DNA of 20,469 nt from Thiotrichaceae bacterium. GTDB lineage: Bacteria > Pseudomonadota > Gammaproteobacteria > Thiotrichales > Thiotrichaceae. The notes under the pieces were generated by a model that ran no database searches, was not told where the DNA came from, and worked only from the letters and a program-made list of their open reading frames with translations. Numbering within the stretch: position 1 is the first letter of the stretch; every line of letters starts with the position of its first letter. The DNA is taken from contig JANTHA010000006.1 in NCBI GenBank assembly GCA_024762625.1, forward strand, positions 1 through 20,469. The letters are read 5' to 3'. The position numbers and the translations under genes were made by a program. Shown in pieces: positions 1-5,372 of this stretch.

Positions 1-65
1 GCGCAGATGATCTGGCTAACCGCGCAATGGATCAATTGATGAAAGGGAAAACCAGTGATGGCTAA
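1..65 (+). CDS. rnhA: Ribonuclease HI, C-terminal fragment
   Basis: This is the 3' end of a gene that begins before the window. In the frame starting at base 3 it reads ADDLANRAMDQLMKG, then a short tail and a TAA stop at 63-65. The ADxLANRAMD pattern resembles the last helix of RNase HI, which removes the RNA strand of RNA-DNA hybrids. The gene ends inside the start of dnaQ, an 8-base overlap if dnaQ begins at 58, and rnhA directly before dnaQ is common in gammaproteobacteria. Only about 20 residues are visible and none is catalytic, so the call rests on the tail sequence and the neighbour. Confidence 0.72.
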   Translation, partial: ADDLANRAMDQLMKGKTSDG

Positions 66-774
66 TTTAAGACAGATTTTTCTTGATACCGAAACTACCG
101 GTCTGGAAACGCGCGACGGCCATCGCATCATAGAAATTGGTTGTGTTGAGATGATTGACCGTAAACTTACGGGAAATAATTATCATCAGTATATTCAGCC
201 GGATCGGGAAAGCGATGAAGCAGCATTGGCGGTGCATGGTATTACCAGCGAATTTTTGGCGGATAAGCCGCGTTTTGAAGAAATAGCGCCAGCGTTTTTA
301 GATTATGTTGCAGACGCCGAGTTGATTATTCACAATGCGCCGTTTGATGTGGGTTTTATCAATTACGAGTTGTCACTGCTCCCCAAGGGTTATGAAAAAC
401 TTGAGGATTACTGTGAAATCAGCGACAGCCTGGTGCTGGCGCGGCAAATGCATCCAGGACAGCGAAATTCGCTGGATGCGCTATGCAAACGTTATGATAT
501 CAAGAACGACCATCGTCAACTACACGGCGCATTACTAGATTCCGAAATACTGGCGGATGTCTATCTGGCGATGACAGGCGGTCAAAAAAGCCTGTTGCTG
601 GGCGATGAAACGGAAAATGAGGCGCAGGCGGGGCATCAGTCCGGGTATCAACGGTTAGCACGGAATCCAGGTTTTGCCGTAATAAAAGCCAGTAAGGATG
701 AAGAAGCATTACATCAGGCGTATATGACGAAAATTCGAGAAGATTCGGGTAAAACTGGTCTCAAAGACTTTTAA
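58..774 (+). CDS. dnaQ: DNA polymerase III epsilon subunit, 3'-5' proofreading exonuclease
   Basis: Epsilon subunit of the replicative polymerase core, a DEDDh-type exonuclease that removes misincorporated nucleotides. Numbered from ATG 58, Exo I is DTETTG with D10 and E12, Exo II is HNAPFDVGF with D97, and Exo III is HGALLDSEILADVYL with H156 and D161. QKSLLL (176-181) sits right after the catalytic domain where E. coli epsilon has its beta-clamp-binding motif. The C-terminal tail, which binds the alpha subunit, differs from E. coli. The length (238 aa) is normal. A GTG at 55 is an alternative start; GGGA at 45-48 would serve either. The start overlaps the end of rnhA, suggesting translational coupling. 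The gene is convergent with smpB. Confidence 0.97.
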   Translation: MANLRQIFLDTETTGLETRDGHRIIEIGCVEMIDRKLTGNNYHQYIQPDRESDEAALAVHGITSEFLADKPRFEEIAPAFLDYVADAELIIHNAPFDVGFINYELSLLPKGYEKLEDYCEISDSLVLARQMHPGQRNSLDALCKRYDIKNDHRQLHGALLDSEILADVYLAMTGGQKSLLLGDETENEAQAGHQSGYQRLARNPGFAVIKASKDEEALHQAYMTKIREDSGKTGLKDF

Positions 775-846
775 AAAAGTTCTGATAGTTCTGATTAAGT
801 CTGCCTGAAATGAGGCTGGGCTGATGTCAGGAAAGTATGAATAAAT

Positions 847-878
847 ATCATTAAATATCTTAAATACTATTAAATGAT
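847..878. terminator. AT-only hairpin between convergent dnaQ and smpB
   Basis: ATCATT-A-AATA (847-857) can pair with TATT-A-AATGAT (868-878) around a 10-base loop, giving ten A-T or G-C pairs with one internal A-A mismatch. It lies midway in the 143-base convergent gap and could end transcription from either side, but it is almost pure A/T and lacks a clean T-tract. Nothing else convincing is visible in the gap, apart from a weak CCTGA/TCAGG pairing at 804-831. Confidence 0.3.
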
Positions 879-917
879 AATGCGGAGTTTGTTTGACAGG
901 CGCTCAATATCATCATA

Positions 918-1400
918 TCAACGCCCTTTTAAAATCCGTTGCTTGTCCCTGTTCCAGTCCCTTTGTTTTGCATCGGCGCGCTTATCGTGTTGTTTTTTGC
1001 CTTTGCCCAGGCCAATTTCTAGTTTGACCCGGTTGTTTTTCCAGTACAGCGCCAAAGGGAGTATTGAATAGCCCTTGCGGTCAACTGAGGCGGCCAGTTT
1101 TACTATTTCATAATCATGCAATAGTAATTTTCTGATTCGGGTAGGATTGGGGTTGACATGGGTGGAGGCTGAAAGCAAAGGTGTAATTTGCGCGCCGGAA
1201 ATCCAGGCTTCGCCATTTTTAACAAACACATAAGCCTCTTTTAGCTGGGCGCGTCCGTCTCGCAGACTTTTTACTTCCCAGCCTTCCAGTGCCAGGCCGG
1301 CTTCGTAAGTGTCTTCGATAAAATAATCGTGACGGGCGACCTTGTTGGATGCGATTGTTTTTCCGCCATGTCCTTTTTTCTTTTTGTTTTTCTTTGCCAT
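918..1400 (-). CDS. smpB: SsrA-binding protein SmpB, trans-translation factor
   Basis: SmpB binds tmRNA and guides it into stalled ribosomes so that nascent chains are tagged for degradation. The 160-residue length is typical. Family features are the basic N-terminus, [20 protein letters not shown], the [19 protein letters not shown] core and the basic C-terminal tail [20 protein letters not shown], which enters the mRNA channel. I start at ATG 1400-1398 because an AGGTG Shine-Dalgarno lies nine bases upstream. A GTG at 1412 is inside that ribosome-binding site and is unlikely to be used. The gene diverges from ratA, the usual arrangement in gammaproteobacteria. Confidence 0.97.
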   Translation of the reverse strand: MAKKNKKKKGHGGKTIASNKVARHDYFIEDTYEAGLALEGWEVKSLRDGRAQLKEAYVFVKNGEAWISGAQITPLLSASTHVNPNPTRIRKLLLHDYEIVKLAASVDRKGYSILPLALYWKNNRVKLEIGLGKGKKQHDKRADAKQRDWNRDKQRILKGR

Positions 1401-1508
1401 GATTTTATGCACCTGAATATGTTGATTTGGATGATTATAACCTGACGTTCATAAATAATCGCTGTTAGAATAGGCGCTTCTTTACTTAAAACAAGCGTGT
1501 CTGGTTTC

Positions 1509-1940
1509 ATGGCTCATGTAAATAAAAGCGCTCTGGTTCCATATAGCGCGGAACAAATGTTTAAACTGGTTGATGATGTGTCTTCTTATCATCAATTCCT
1601 TCCCTGGTGTAGCGCATCCAAAGAATTAAAGCGTGAGGATGATGTGGTGGAAGGGTCGGTGACCATATCTAAAGGCGGCGTTAACAAGACATTCGTCACC
1701 CGTAATTACTTACAGAAAAATAAAATGATAGAAATCAAATTGCTGGATGGGCCTTTCAAGTACCTGCAGGGTTTCTGGCGTTTTGATGAAATAAAGGAGG
1801 ATGCCTGCAAAGTGTCCCTTGATCTTGAATATGAGTTTTCAAGCAAGCTGTTAAGTATGGTTGTGGGGCCGGTTTTCAATCAGATTGCAAACACGCTGGT
1901 TGATTCTTTTGTGAAAGAGGCTAAGTCAGTTTATGGTTAA
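1509..1940 (+). CDS. ratA: RatA, START/COQ10-like protein, ribosome association toxin family
   Basis: A 143-residue member of the polyketide cyclase/START family that includes E. coli RatA (YfjG) and mitochondrial Coq10. E. coli RatA was reported to hinder 50S-30S subunit association, while Coq10 relatives bind ubiquinone, so the native role is not settled. The N-terminal ALVPYSAEQMFKLVDDVSSY, the FLPWC segment and the DGPFKYLQGFWRF core follow E. coli RatA almost position for position. I chose ATG 1509 because it matches the E. coli N-terminus; GTG 1497 would add four residues. The coding end overlaps ratB by eight bases, so the two are probably cotranslated. It lies head to head with smpB across about 108 bases that must hold both promoters. 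Confidence 0.93.
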   Translation: MAHVNKSALVPYSAEQMFKLVDDVSSYHQFLPWCSASKELKREDDVVEGSVTISKGGVNKTFVTRNYLQKNKMIEIKLLDGPFKYLQGFWRFDEIKEDACKVSLDLEYEFSSKLLSMVVGPVFNQIANTLVDSFVKEAKSVYG

Positions 1941-2346
1941 AGAAACAAGCACCGAGGGAAAAAAGGCTGAACTCAGTCAGGAGAATGAGCTAATCAATAA
2001 TGAATTAATTAATGTCGAGGTGGCTTACGCATTGCCGGATGAACAGGTGCTTCTGCCAGTCAAGGTTCCATCGCAGACAACGATTAAAGACGTGATTGTT
2101 CAGTCAGGTATTCTGGATTTGCATCCGGAACTGGTTCTGGACAAAATGGATGTCGGAATATTTGGCAAATTGGCAAATTTAAAACAAACGGTGAGAGATC
2201 GGGATCGAGTAGAAATTTATCGCCCTTTGATTGCTGACCCAAAGGAAGTGCGTAAAAAACGCGCGGCTGAAGGTAAGCGTCTTAAAAAAGGCGGGAGTTC
2301 TACAAAAGCAGAAGTTGAGTCGAAGGGTCAGGAGGCTGCTCAGTAA
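1933..2346 (+). CDS. ratB: RnfH family ubiquitin-like protein (RatB)
   Basis: A small beta-grasp protein of the RnfH/RatB family. Residues 26-115 match E. coli RnfH clearly: VEVAYALPDEQ, VGIFGKLANLKQTVRDRDRVEIYRPLIADPKEVRKKRAAE. The function is unknown; in some genomes the gene is linked to rnf electron-transport genes, but in gammaproteobacteria it normally follows ratA, as here. The protein is 137 aa against about 96 in E. coli. The extra length is an N-terminal polar extension of 25 residues, with no better in-frame start visible downstream of it, and a Lys/Ser/Glu-rich tail. It overlaps ratA by eight bases, and its TAA shares a base with the next ATG. Confidence 0.92.
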   Translation: MVKETSTEGKKAELSQENELINNELINVEVAYALPDEQVLLPVKVPSQTTIKDVIVQSGILDLHPELVLDKMDVGIFGKLANLKQTVRDRDRVEIYRPLIADPKEVRKKRAAEGKRLKKGGSSTKAEVESKGQEAAQ

Positions 2347-2612
2347 TGCGCGGCATGGTGCCGCCAGATCCTCAAACGGGAGTTTCACAATTTCGTTTTG
2401 CCGTCGTTTATATGCCCGGAAGTAAAAGGAAACAGTCCAGGAATGGAAGAACCAAAAAACGCTTTCCCGCCAGTTGTGTCGAAATAAAAGAAACCAGGCA
2501 GGAAGCCCTTGAAGCCGCTCGAAACAATGAAAACAAGGTTGCTGCGATTGTTGTTGGACCTTCAAAATCTTCGGAAGGACAGTTTATTTATTATCTTGGC
2601 GAATGGCTTTAG
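2346..2612 (+). CDS. Small hypothetical protein coupled to ratB
   Basis: An 88-residue protein I do not recognise. It starts in the TAATG junction with ratB, which argues for a real, translationally coupled gene. After a short Pro-rich start comes a strand-like segment FRFAVVYMP, a strongly basic stretch (SKRKQSRNGRTKKRF), a helix-like segment TRQEALEAARNNENK, then AAIVVGPS and an aromatic end (QFIYYLGEWL). There is no signal peptide or membrane segment. The mix of basic patch and alternating strands and helix would suit a small nucleic-acid-binding protein, but that is conjecture. It converges with bamE across 103 bases, in which I see only an imperfect CCTGGATCCGGG palindrome and no clear terminator. 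Confidence 0.72.
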   Translation: MRGMVPPDPQTGVSQFRFAVVYMPGSKRKQSRNGRTKKRFPASCVEIKETRQEALEAARNNENKVAAIVVGPSKSSEGQFIYYLGEWL

Positions 2613-2715
2613 TAAAACCTGAATTCGTGACTTCGCTTTGCCTTATTTTGCCGTATTTAAATCCTGGATCCGGGCAAAATCCTTGCAATGCAGATGGCCA
2701 GACAATACAGATTGC

Positions 2716-3075
2716 CTATTTTACCCGTATCAATTGCCCGTTTTGAAACAATAAGGTCAGGTTTTTTGGCTTGCCTGATTTCCCTTTTTTGTTGACGACG
2801 TAATAAATATAGTCCCAGCGGTCTTTATGAAAACCATCTTGTAATAAAGGGTTTCCCAGCAAGGTGGCGACTTCAGCTTTGCTCATGCCGGGTTTAAGTT
2901 GCGCAACCGCTTCACTGGTGATGGCGTTTCCTTGCTGGATTTCCATTTTATAGACGGAACACCCGGAAACGGCGAGCGATAACATCAGCGAAAAGAATAG
3001 AGCTGCGATGTTGGGTAGCGCGATTAGCTGTTTTTTTTGTATCTGGTTCAAAACATTACCGAAGTGTTTATTCAT
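2716..3075 (-). CDS. bamE: Outer membrane protein assembly factor BamE (SmpA/OmlA lipoprotein)
   Basis: BamE is the small lipoprotein of the BAM complex, which folds beta-barrel proteins into the outer membrane. The 119-residue product has a long n-region (about 20 residues), a hydrophobic segment and a lipobox VSGC with the acylated cysteine at C39. The mature domain carries the SmpA/OmlA signature: GNAITSEAVAQLKPGMSKAEVATLLGNP, then DRWDYIYYV and TLLFQNGQLI. Start ATG 3075-3073 is the only sensible one, although it makes the signal peptide longer than usual. It stands with smpB, ratA and ratB, as in E. coli, but recN, the other usual neighbour, is 15 kb away here. Confidence 0.93.
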   Translation of the reverse strand: MNKHFGNVLNQIQKKQLIALPNIAALFFSLMLSLAVSGCSVYKMEIQQGNAITSEAVAQLKPGMSKAEVATLLGNPLLQDGFHKDRWDYIYYVVNKKGKSGKPKNLTLLFQNGQLIRVK

Positions 3076-3166
3076 TTTTTAGAGCGACGTATGTTTGTTG
3101 TTAGTTAACTGGTTAATTATTTTACAGTAGCTGGGCCATAAACGCAGTGCTTTTTCATATTAAACG

Positions 3167-3198
3167 TTAGATAAGTTTAGATAAGTTTAGATAAATAG
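3167..3198. repeat. Tandem 10-mers, unit ATAAGTTTAG
   Basis: ATAAGTTTAG occurs twice in a row (3171-3190), preceded by TTAG and followed by ATAAATAG, so about three units are recognisable. The unit is close to one helical turn, so each copy presents the same face. It lies about 95-125 bases upstream of the bamE start and about 60 bases upstream of the rpsU -35 element. Confidence 0.85.
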
Positions 3199-3256
3199 TG
3201 CAAAGCGAATAAGTTGAAGAAATGCTGTAGGGGACGCTTACTTTTTTTGCTTTTAT

Positions 3257-3282
3257 ATTTACAGAGAGTATTTACAGGGAGT
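3257..3282 (+). repeat. Tandem 13-mer pair at the rpsU promoter
   Basis: ATTTACAGAGAGT (3257-3269) is followed immediately by ATTTACAGGGAGT (3270-3282), differing at one base. The first copy supplies the presumed -35 element TTACAG of rpsU and the second fills the spacer up to the -10 box. Confidence 0.85.
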
Positions 3283-3287
3283 ATAAT
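3259..3287 (+). promoter_or_regulatory. Probable sigma-70 promoter of rpsU
   Basis: A perfect -10 box TATAAT (3282-3287) is followed by GCGCC, a GC-rich discriminator of the kind seen at growth-rate and stringently controlled ribosomal promoters. TTACAG (3259-3264) is placed exactly 17 bases upstream as a -35 element. Transcription would start near 3294, giving a leader of about 95 bases. Confidence 0.75.
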
Positions 3288-3387
3288 GCGCCGTCCACAT
3301 TTTTTTGAAATGTATTCTGTTTTATATTTTCAGAATTCGCAATTAAAAATTTTATAATATTTTGATAGTTAATAGAGCACGAAAAAT

Positions 3388-3603
3388 ATGCCAAGCGTAA
3401 AAGTTAGAGAAAACGAACCTTTTGAAATTGCACTGCGTCGTTTTAAACGCACCTGTGAGAAAGCAGGCGTTGTAGCAGAAGTCCGTAGTCGCGAGTTCTA
3501 CGAAAAGCCGACCTCTGTTCGTAAAAGAGAAAAAGCTGCTGCTGTTAAGCGCAACATTAAAAACCTCAAGCGTGAACTTAATCGTCGCGTCAGAATGTAT
3601 TAA
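3388..3603 (+). CDS. rpsU: 30S ribosomal protein bS21
   Basis: The small, very basic 30S protein that sits next to the 3' end of 16S rRNA and helps select initiation sites. All 71 residues fit the family: [20 protein letters not shown], then [19 protein letters not shown], ending in the basic helix [12 protein letters not shown]. The start is ATG 3388. Upstream there is only a poor Shine-Dalgarno match (TAGAGCAC). It is followed after 47 bases by yqeY, with which it is probably cotranscribed. In E. coli this gene heads the rpsU-dnaG-rpoD operon, but dnaG and rpoD are absent here. Confidence 0.98.
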   Translation: MPSVKVRENEPFEIALRRFKRTCEKAGVVAEVRSREFYEKPTSVRKREKAAAVKRNIKNLKRELNRRVRMY

Positions 3604-3611
3604 TTGTTTCA

Positions 3612-3634
3612 GGCGAATGCTTCAGGCTGTCGCC
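3612..3634 (+). other. Weak hairpin between rpsU and yqeY
   Basis: GGCGA (3612-3616) can pair with TCGCC (3630-3634) around a 13-base loop. With no T-tract it is not a standard terminator; it could be an mRNA processing or stability element that lets rpsU be expressed above yqeY. A five-pair stem may also be chance. Confidence 0.3.
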
Positions 3635-3650
3635 AGAACTTCCAATTTAT

Positions 3651-4097
3651 ATGTCCGAATTAAAAAAACAGCTGACTGAAGACATGAAAGTGGCGATGCG
3701 CGCCAAGGATAAACCGCGCTTGCTCACTATTCGCACGATTCTCGCCATGATTAAACAGCAGGAAGTTGATACGCGCAAGGATGTTGATAATACAGCGGTG
3801 TTGGCTATTCTGGATAAAATGAGTAAGCAGCGGCGTGAATCAATCGCACAGTTCAGCGAAGCGGGCCGTGATGACCTGGTTGATCAGGAACAGTTTGAAT
3901 TGACAATTATCCAGTCTTATTTGCCCAAGCCGCTCAGCGATGCTGAAATAGACGCCTTAATCAAGGAAGCAATTGCTTCCACTGGCGCATCATCCATGAA
4001 AGATATGGGTAAGGTCATGGGGTATATCAAGCCAAAAGCTCAAGGACGCGCCGATATGGGGAAAATAAGCGGTCTGATCAAGGCGAGTCTGACTTAA
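3651..4097 (+). CDS. yqeY: GatB/YqeY domain-containing protein
   Basis: A 148-residue soluble protein of the YqeY family, related to the C-terminal tRNA-binding domain of the GatB subunit of the Glu/Asp-tRNA amidotransferase. Its exact function is unknown. It shows the family pattern: an N-terminal helical half (LKKQLTEDMKVAMRAKDK, LLTIRTILAMIKQQEVD, ILDKMSKQRRESIAQF), the hinge IIQSYLPKPLSDAEID, and a C-terminal half ending SMKDMGKVMGYIKPKAQGRADMGKISGLIK. No Shine-Dalgarno is evident before ATG 3651, which suggests coupling to rpsU. The rpsU-yqeY pairing is widespread; normally dnaG comes next, but here a terminator and hemE follow. Confidence 0.93.
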   Translation: MSELKKQLTEDMKVAMRAKDKPRLLTIRTILAMIKQQEVDTRKDVDNTAVLAILDKMSKQRRESIAQFSEAGRDDLVDQEQFELTIIQSYLPKPLSDAEIDALIKEAIASTGASSMKDMGKVMGYIKPKAQGRADMGKISGLIKASLT

Positions 4098-4147
4098 ATA
4101 ATACCGCCAGCCGGCTTTTCTTTGTGATTAGCTGGTCTCTGAGTTTC

Positions 4148-4176
4148 TTGTACTGCTCTCACAGTATGATTTTTTT
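4148..4176 (+). terminator. Probable intrinsic terminator after yqeY
   Basis: TTGTACTG (4148-4155) pairs with CAGTATGA (4162-4169) around a CTCTCA loop, giving an eight-pair stem with two G-U pairs, followed at once by seven Ts (4170-4176). It lies 50 bases past the yqeY stop and would separate that operon from hemE. The stem is AT-rich, so efficiency is uncertain. Confidence 0.6.
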
Positions 4177-4293
4177 CTGTTTGGCCTGTCTCTGCGCCTT
4201 AGCGATTCTGGCTGTTAAATTCTTGCGTTTCCATGAATTCTGATTCATTCTTCCATATCCAGAGTTCATCCTAAAAGTCTACAGGATCTTACT

Positions 4294-5349
4294 ATGTCTG
4301 AATTAAAAAATGACCGTTTTCTCCGCGCATTGCTTCGTGAGCCTGTTGACACTACGCCAATCTGGATTATGCGTCAGGCGGGGCGTTATTTGCCGGAATA
4401 CCGGGCGACGCGCGCCAAAGCGGGTAGTTTTATGGATTTGTGTGAGAATCCTGAATTGGCTTGCGAAGTGACTTTGCAACCTCTGGAGCGCTTTGACCTG
4501 GATGCGGCCATCCTGTTTTCGGATATTCTGACCATCCCGGACGCCATGGGTCTGGGGCTTTACTTCGCTGAAGGAGAGGGACCGCGATTTAAGCAAACGA
4601 TCTCCAGTCAGTCTGATATTGAGAAACTGGGCGTGCCCGATCCTGAACAGGAATTGGCTTATGTCATGGATGCGGTGCGTACCATTCGGCGTGAATTGCA
4701 TGGACGGGTTCCCCTGATTGGTTTTTCCGGAAGTCCGTGGACGCTTGCAACCTACATGGTTGAAGGCGGATCCAGCAAGGACTTTGGAAAAGTCAAAGGG
4801 ATGTTATATGACGCGCCGCAGGCTCTGCATCTGTTGCTAGAAAAACTGGCGGATAGCGTTACATCTTATCTAAATGCACAGATTAATGCGGGTGCGCAGG
4901 CCGTTATGATTTTTGACACCTGGGGCGGCGCCTTGTCGCCACAGGCTTACAGGGAATTTTCACTGGCTTATATGCAGCGAATTGTCGAAGGTCTGCAACG
5001 CGAAGCCGATGGCAGAAAAATACCCGTTACCCTGTTTACCAAAGGCGGTGGCCAATGGCTGGATGTAATGGCTGAAACCGGTTGCGATGCGTTGGGAGTA
5101 GACTGGACCACCAATCTGGATGATGCGCGCGAACGCGTGGCGGATAAAGTCGCCTTGCAGGGCAATATGGATCCCTGTGTCTTGTACGCTTCTCCCGAGG
5201 TGGTGCGTAAGGAAGCCAAAAAAGTTATTGATGCATATGGCGAAGGGCCGGGGCATGTATTTAATCTGGGACATGGCATTCATCAGCACATTGATCCGGA
5301 TAGGGTCAAGGTGCTGGTTGATGCGGTTCACGAGTTTGGTAAGAAATAA
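4294..5349 (+). CDS. hemE: Uroporphyrinogen decarboxylase
   Basis: Removes the four acetate carboxyls of uroporphyrinogen III to give coproporphyrinogen III in haem synthesis. It acts in the cytoplasm without a cofactor. The 351-residue length is standard. Signature 1 is [15 protein letters not shown] (23-37), with the two substrate-binding arginines. The catalytic aspartate is in [13 protein letters not shown] (D77), and signature 2 is [13 protein letters not shown] (143-155). The C-terminus has [21 protein letters not shown]. The start ATG 4294 has AGGAT six bases upstream. The 3' end converges on mrcA with only 23 bases between, too short for a separate terminator. In Pseudomonas, hemE lies on the far side of the pil-aro cluster. 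Confidence 0.98.
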   Translation: MSELKNDRFLRALLREPVDTTPIWIMRQAGRYLPEYRATRAKAGSFMDLCENPELACEVTLQPLERFDLDAAILFSDILTIPDAMGLGLYFAEGEGPRFKQTISSQSDIEKLGVPDPEQELAYVMDAVRTIRRELHGRVPLIGFSGSPWTLATYMVEGGSSKDFGKVKGMLYDAPQALHLLLEKLADSVTSYLNAQINAGAQAVMIFDTWGGALSPQAYREFSLAYMQRIVEGLQREADGRKIPVTLFTKGGGQWLDVMAETGCDALGVDWTTNLDDARERVADKVALQGNMDPCVLYASPEVVRKEAKKVIDAYGEGPGHVFNLGHGIHQHIDPDRVKVLVDAVHEFGKK

Positions 5350-5372
5350 AAAACCAGTTTAGTCCAAAGCGC

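Larger units (their letters stand above)
3076..3387. other. Divergent control region between bamE and rpsU
   Basis: This 312-base AT-rich gap holds no supported gene. Near bamE is a small inverted repeat TTAAC-TG-GTTAA (3105-3116). Further along are tandem 10-mers (3167-3198), then a tandem 13-mer pair (3257-3282) overlapping the rpsU promoter, and a leader of roughly 95 bases before rpsU. I could not identify a convincing bamE promoter. Confidence 0.7.

Noticed and set aside
4233..4248. ATGAAT-TCTG-ATTCAT inverted repeat upstream of hemE
   Set aside because: Six-base arms of simple AT-rich sequence without a T-tract or other support are likely to occur by chance.
3651..4308. yqeY and hemE both begin MSELK with nearly identical first 17 bases
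   Set aside because: The rest of the proteins are unrelated and the shared codons are common ones; coincidence, not a duplication.
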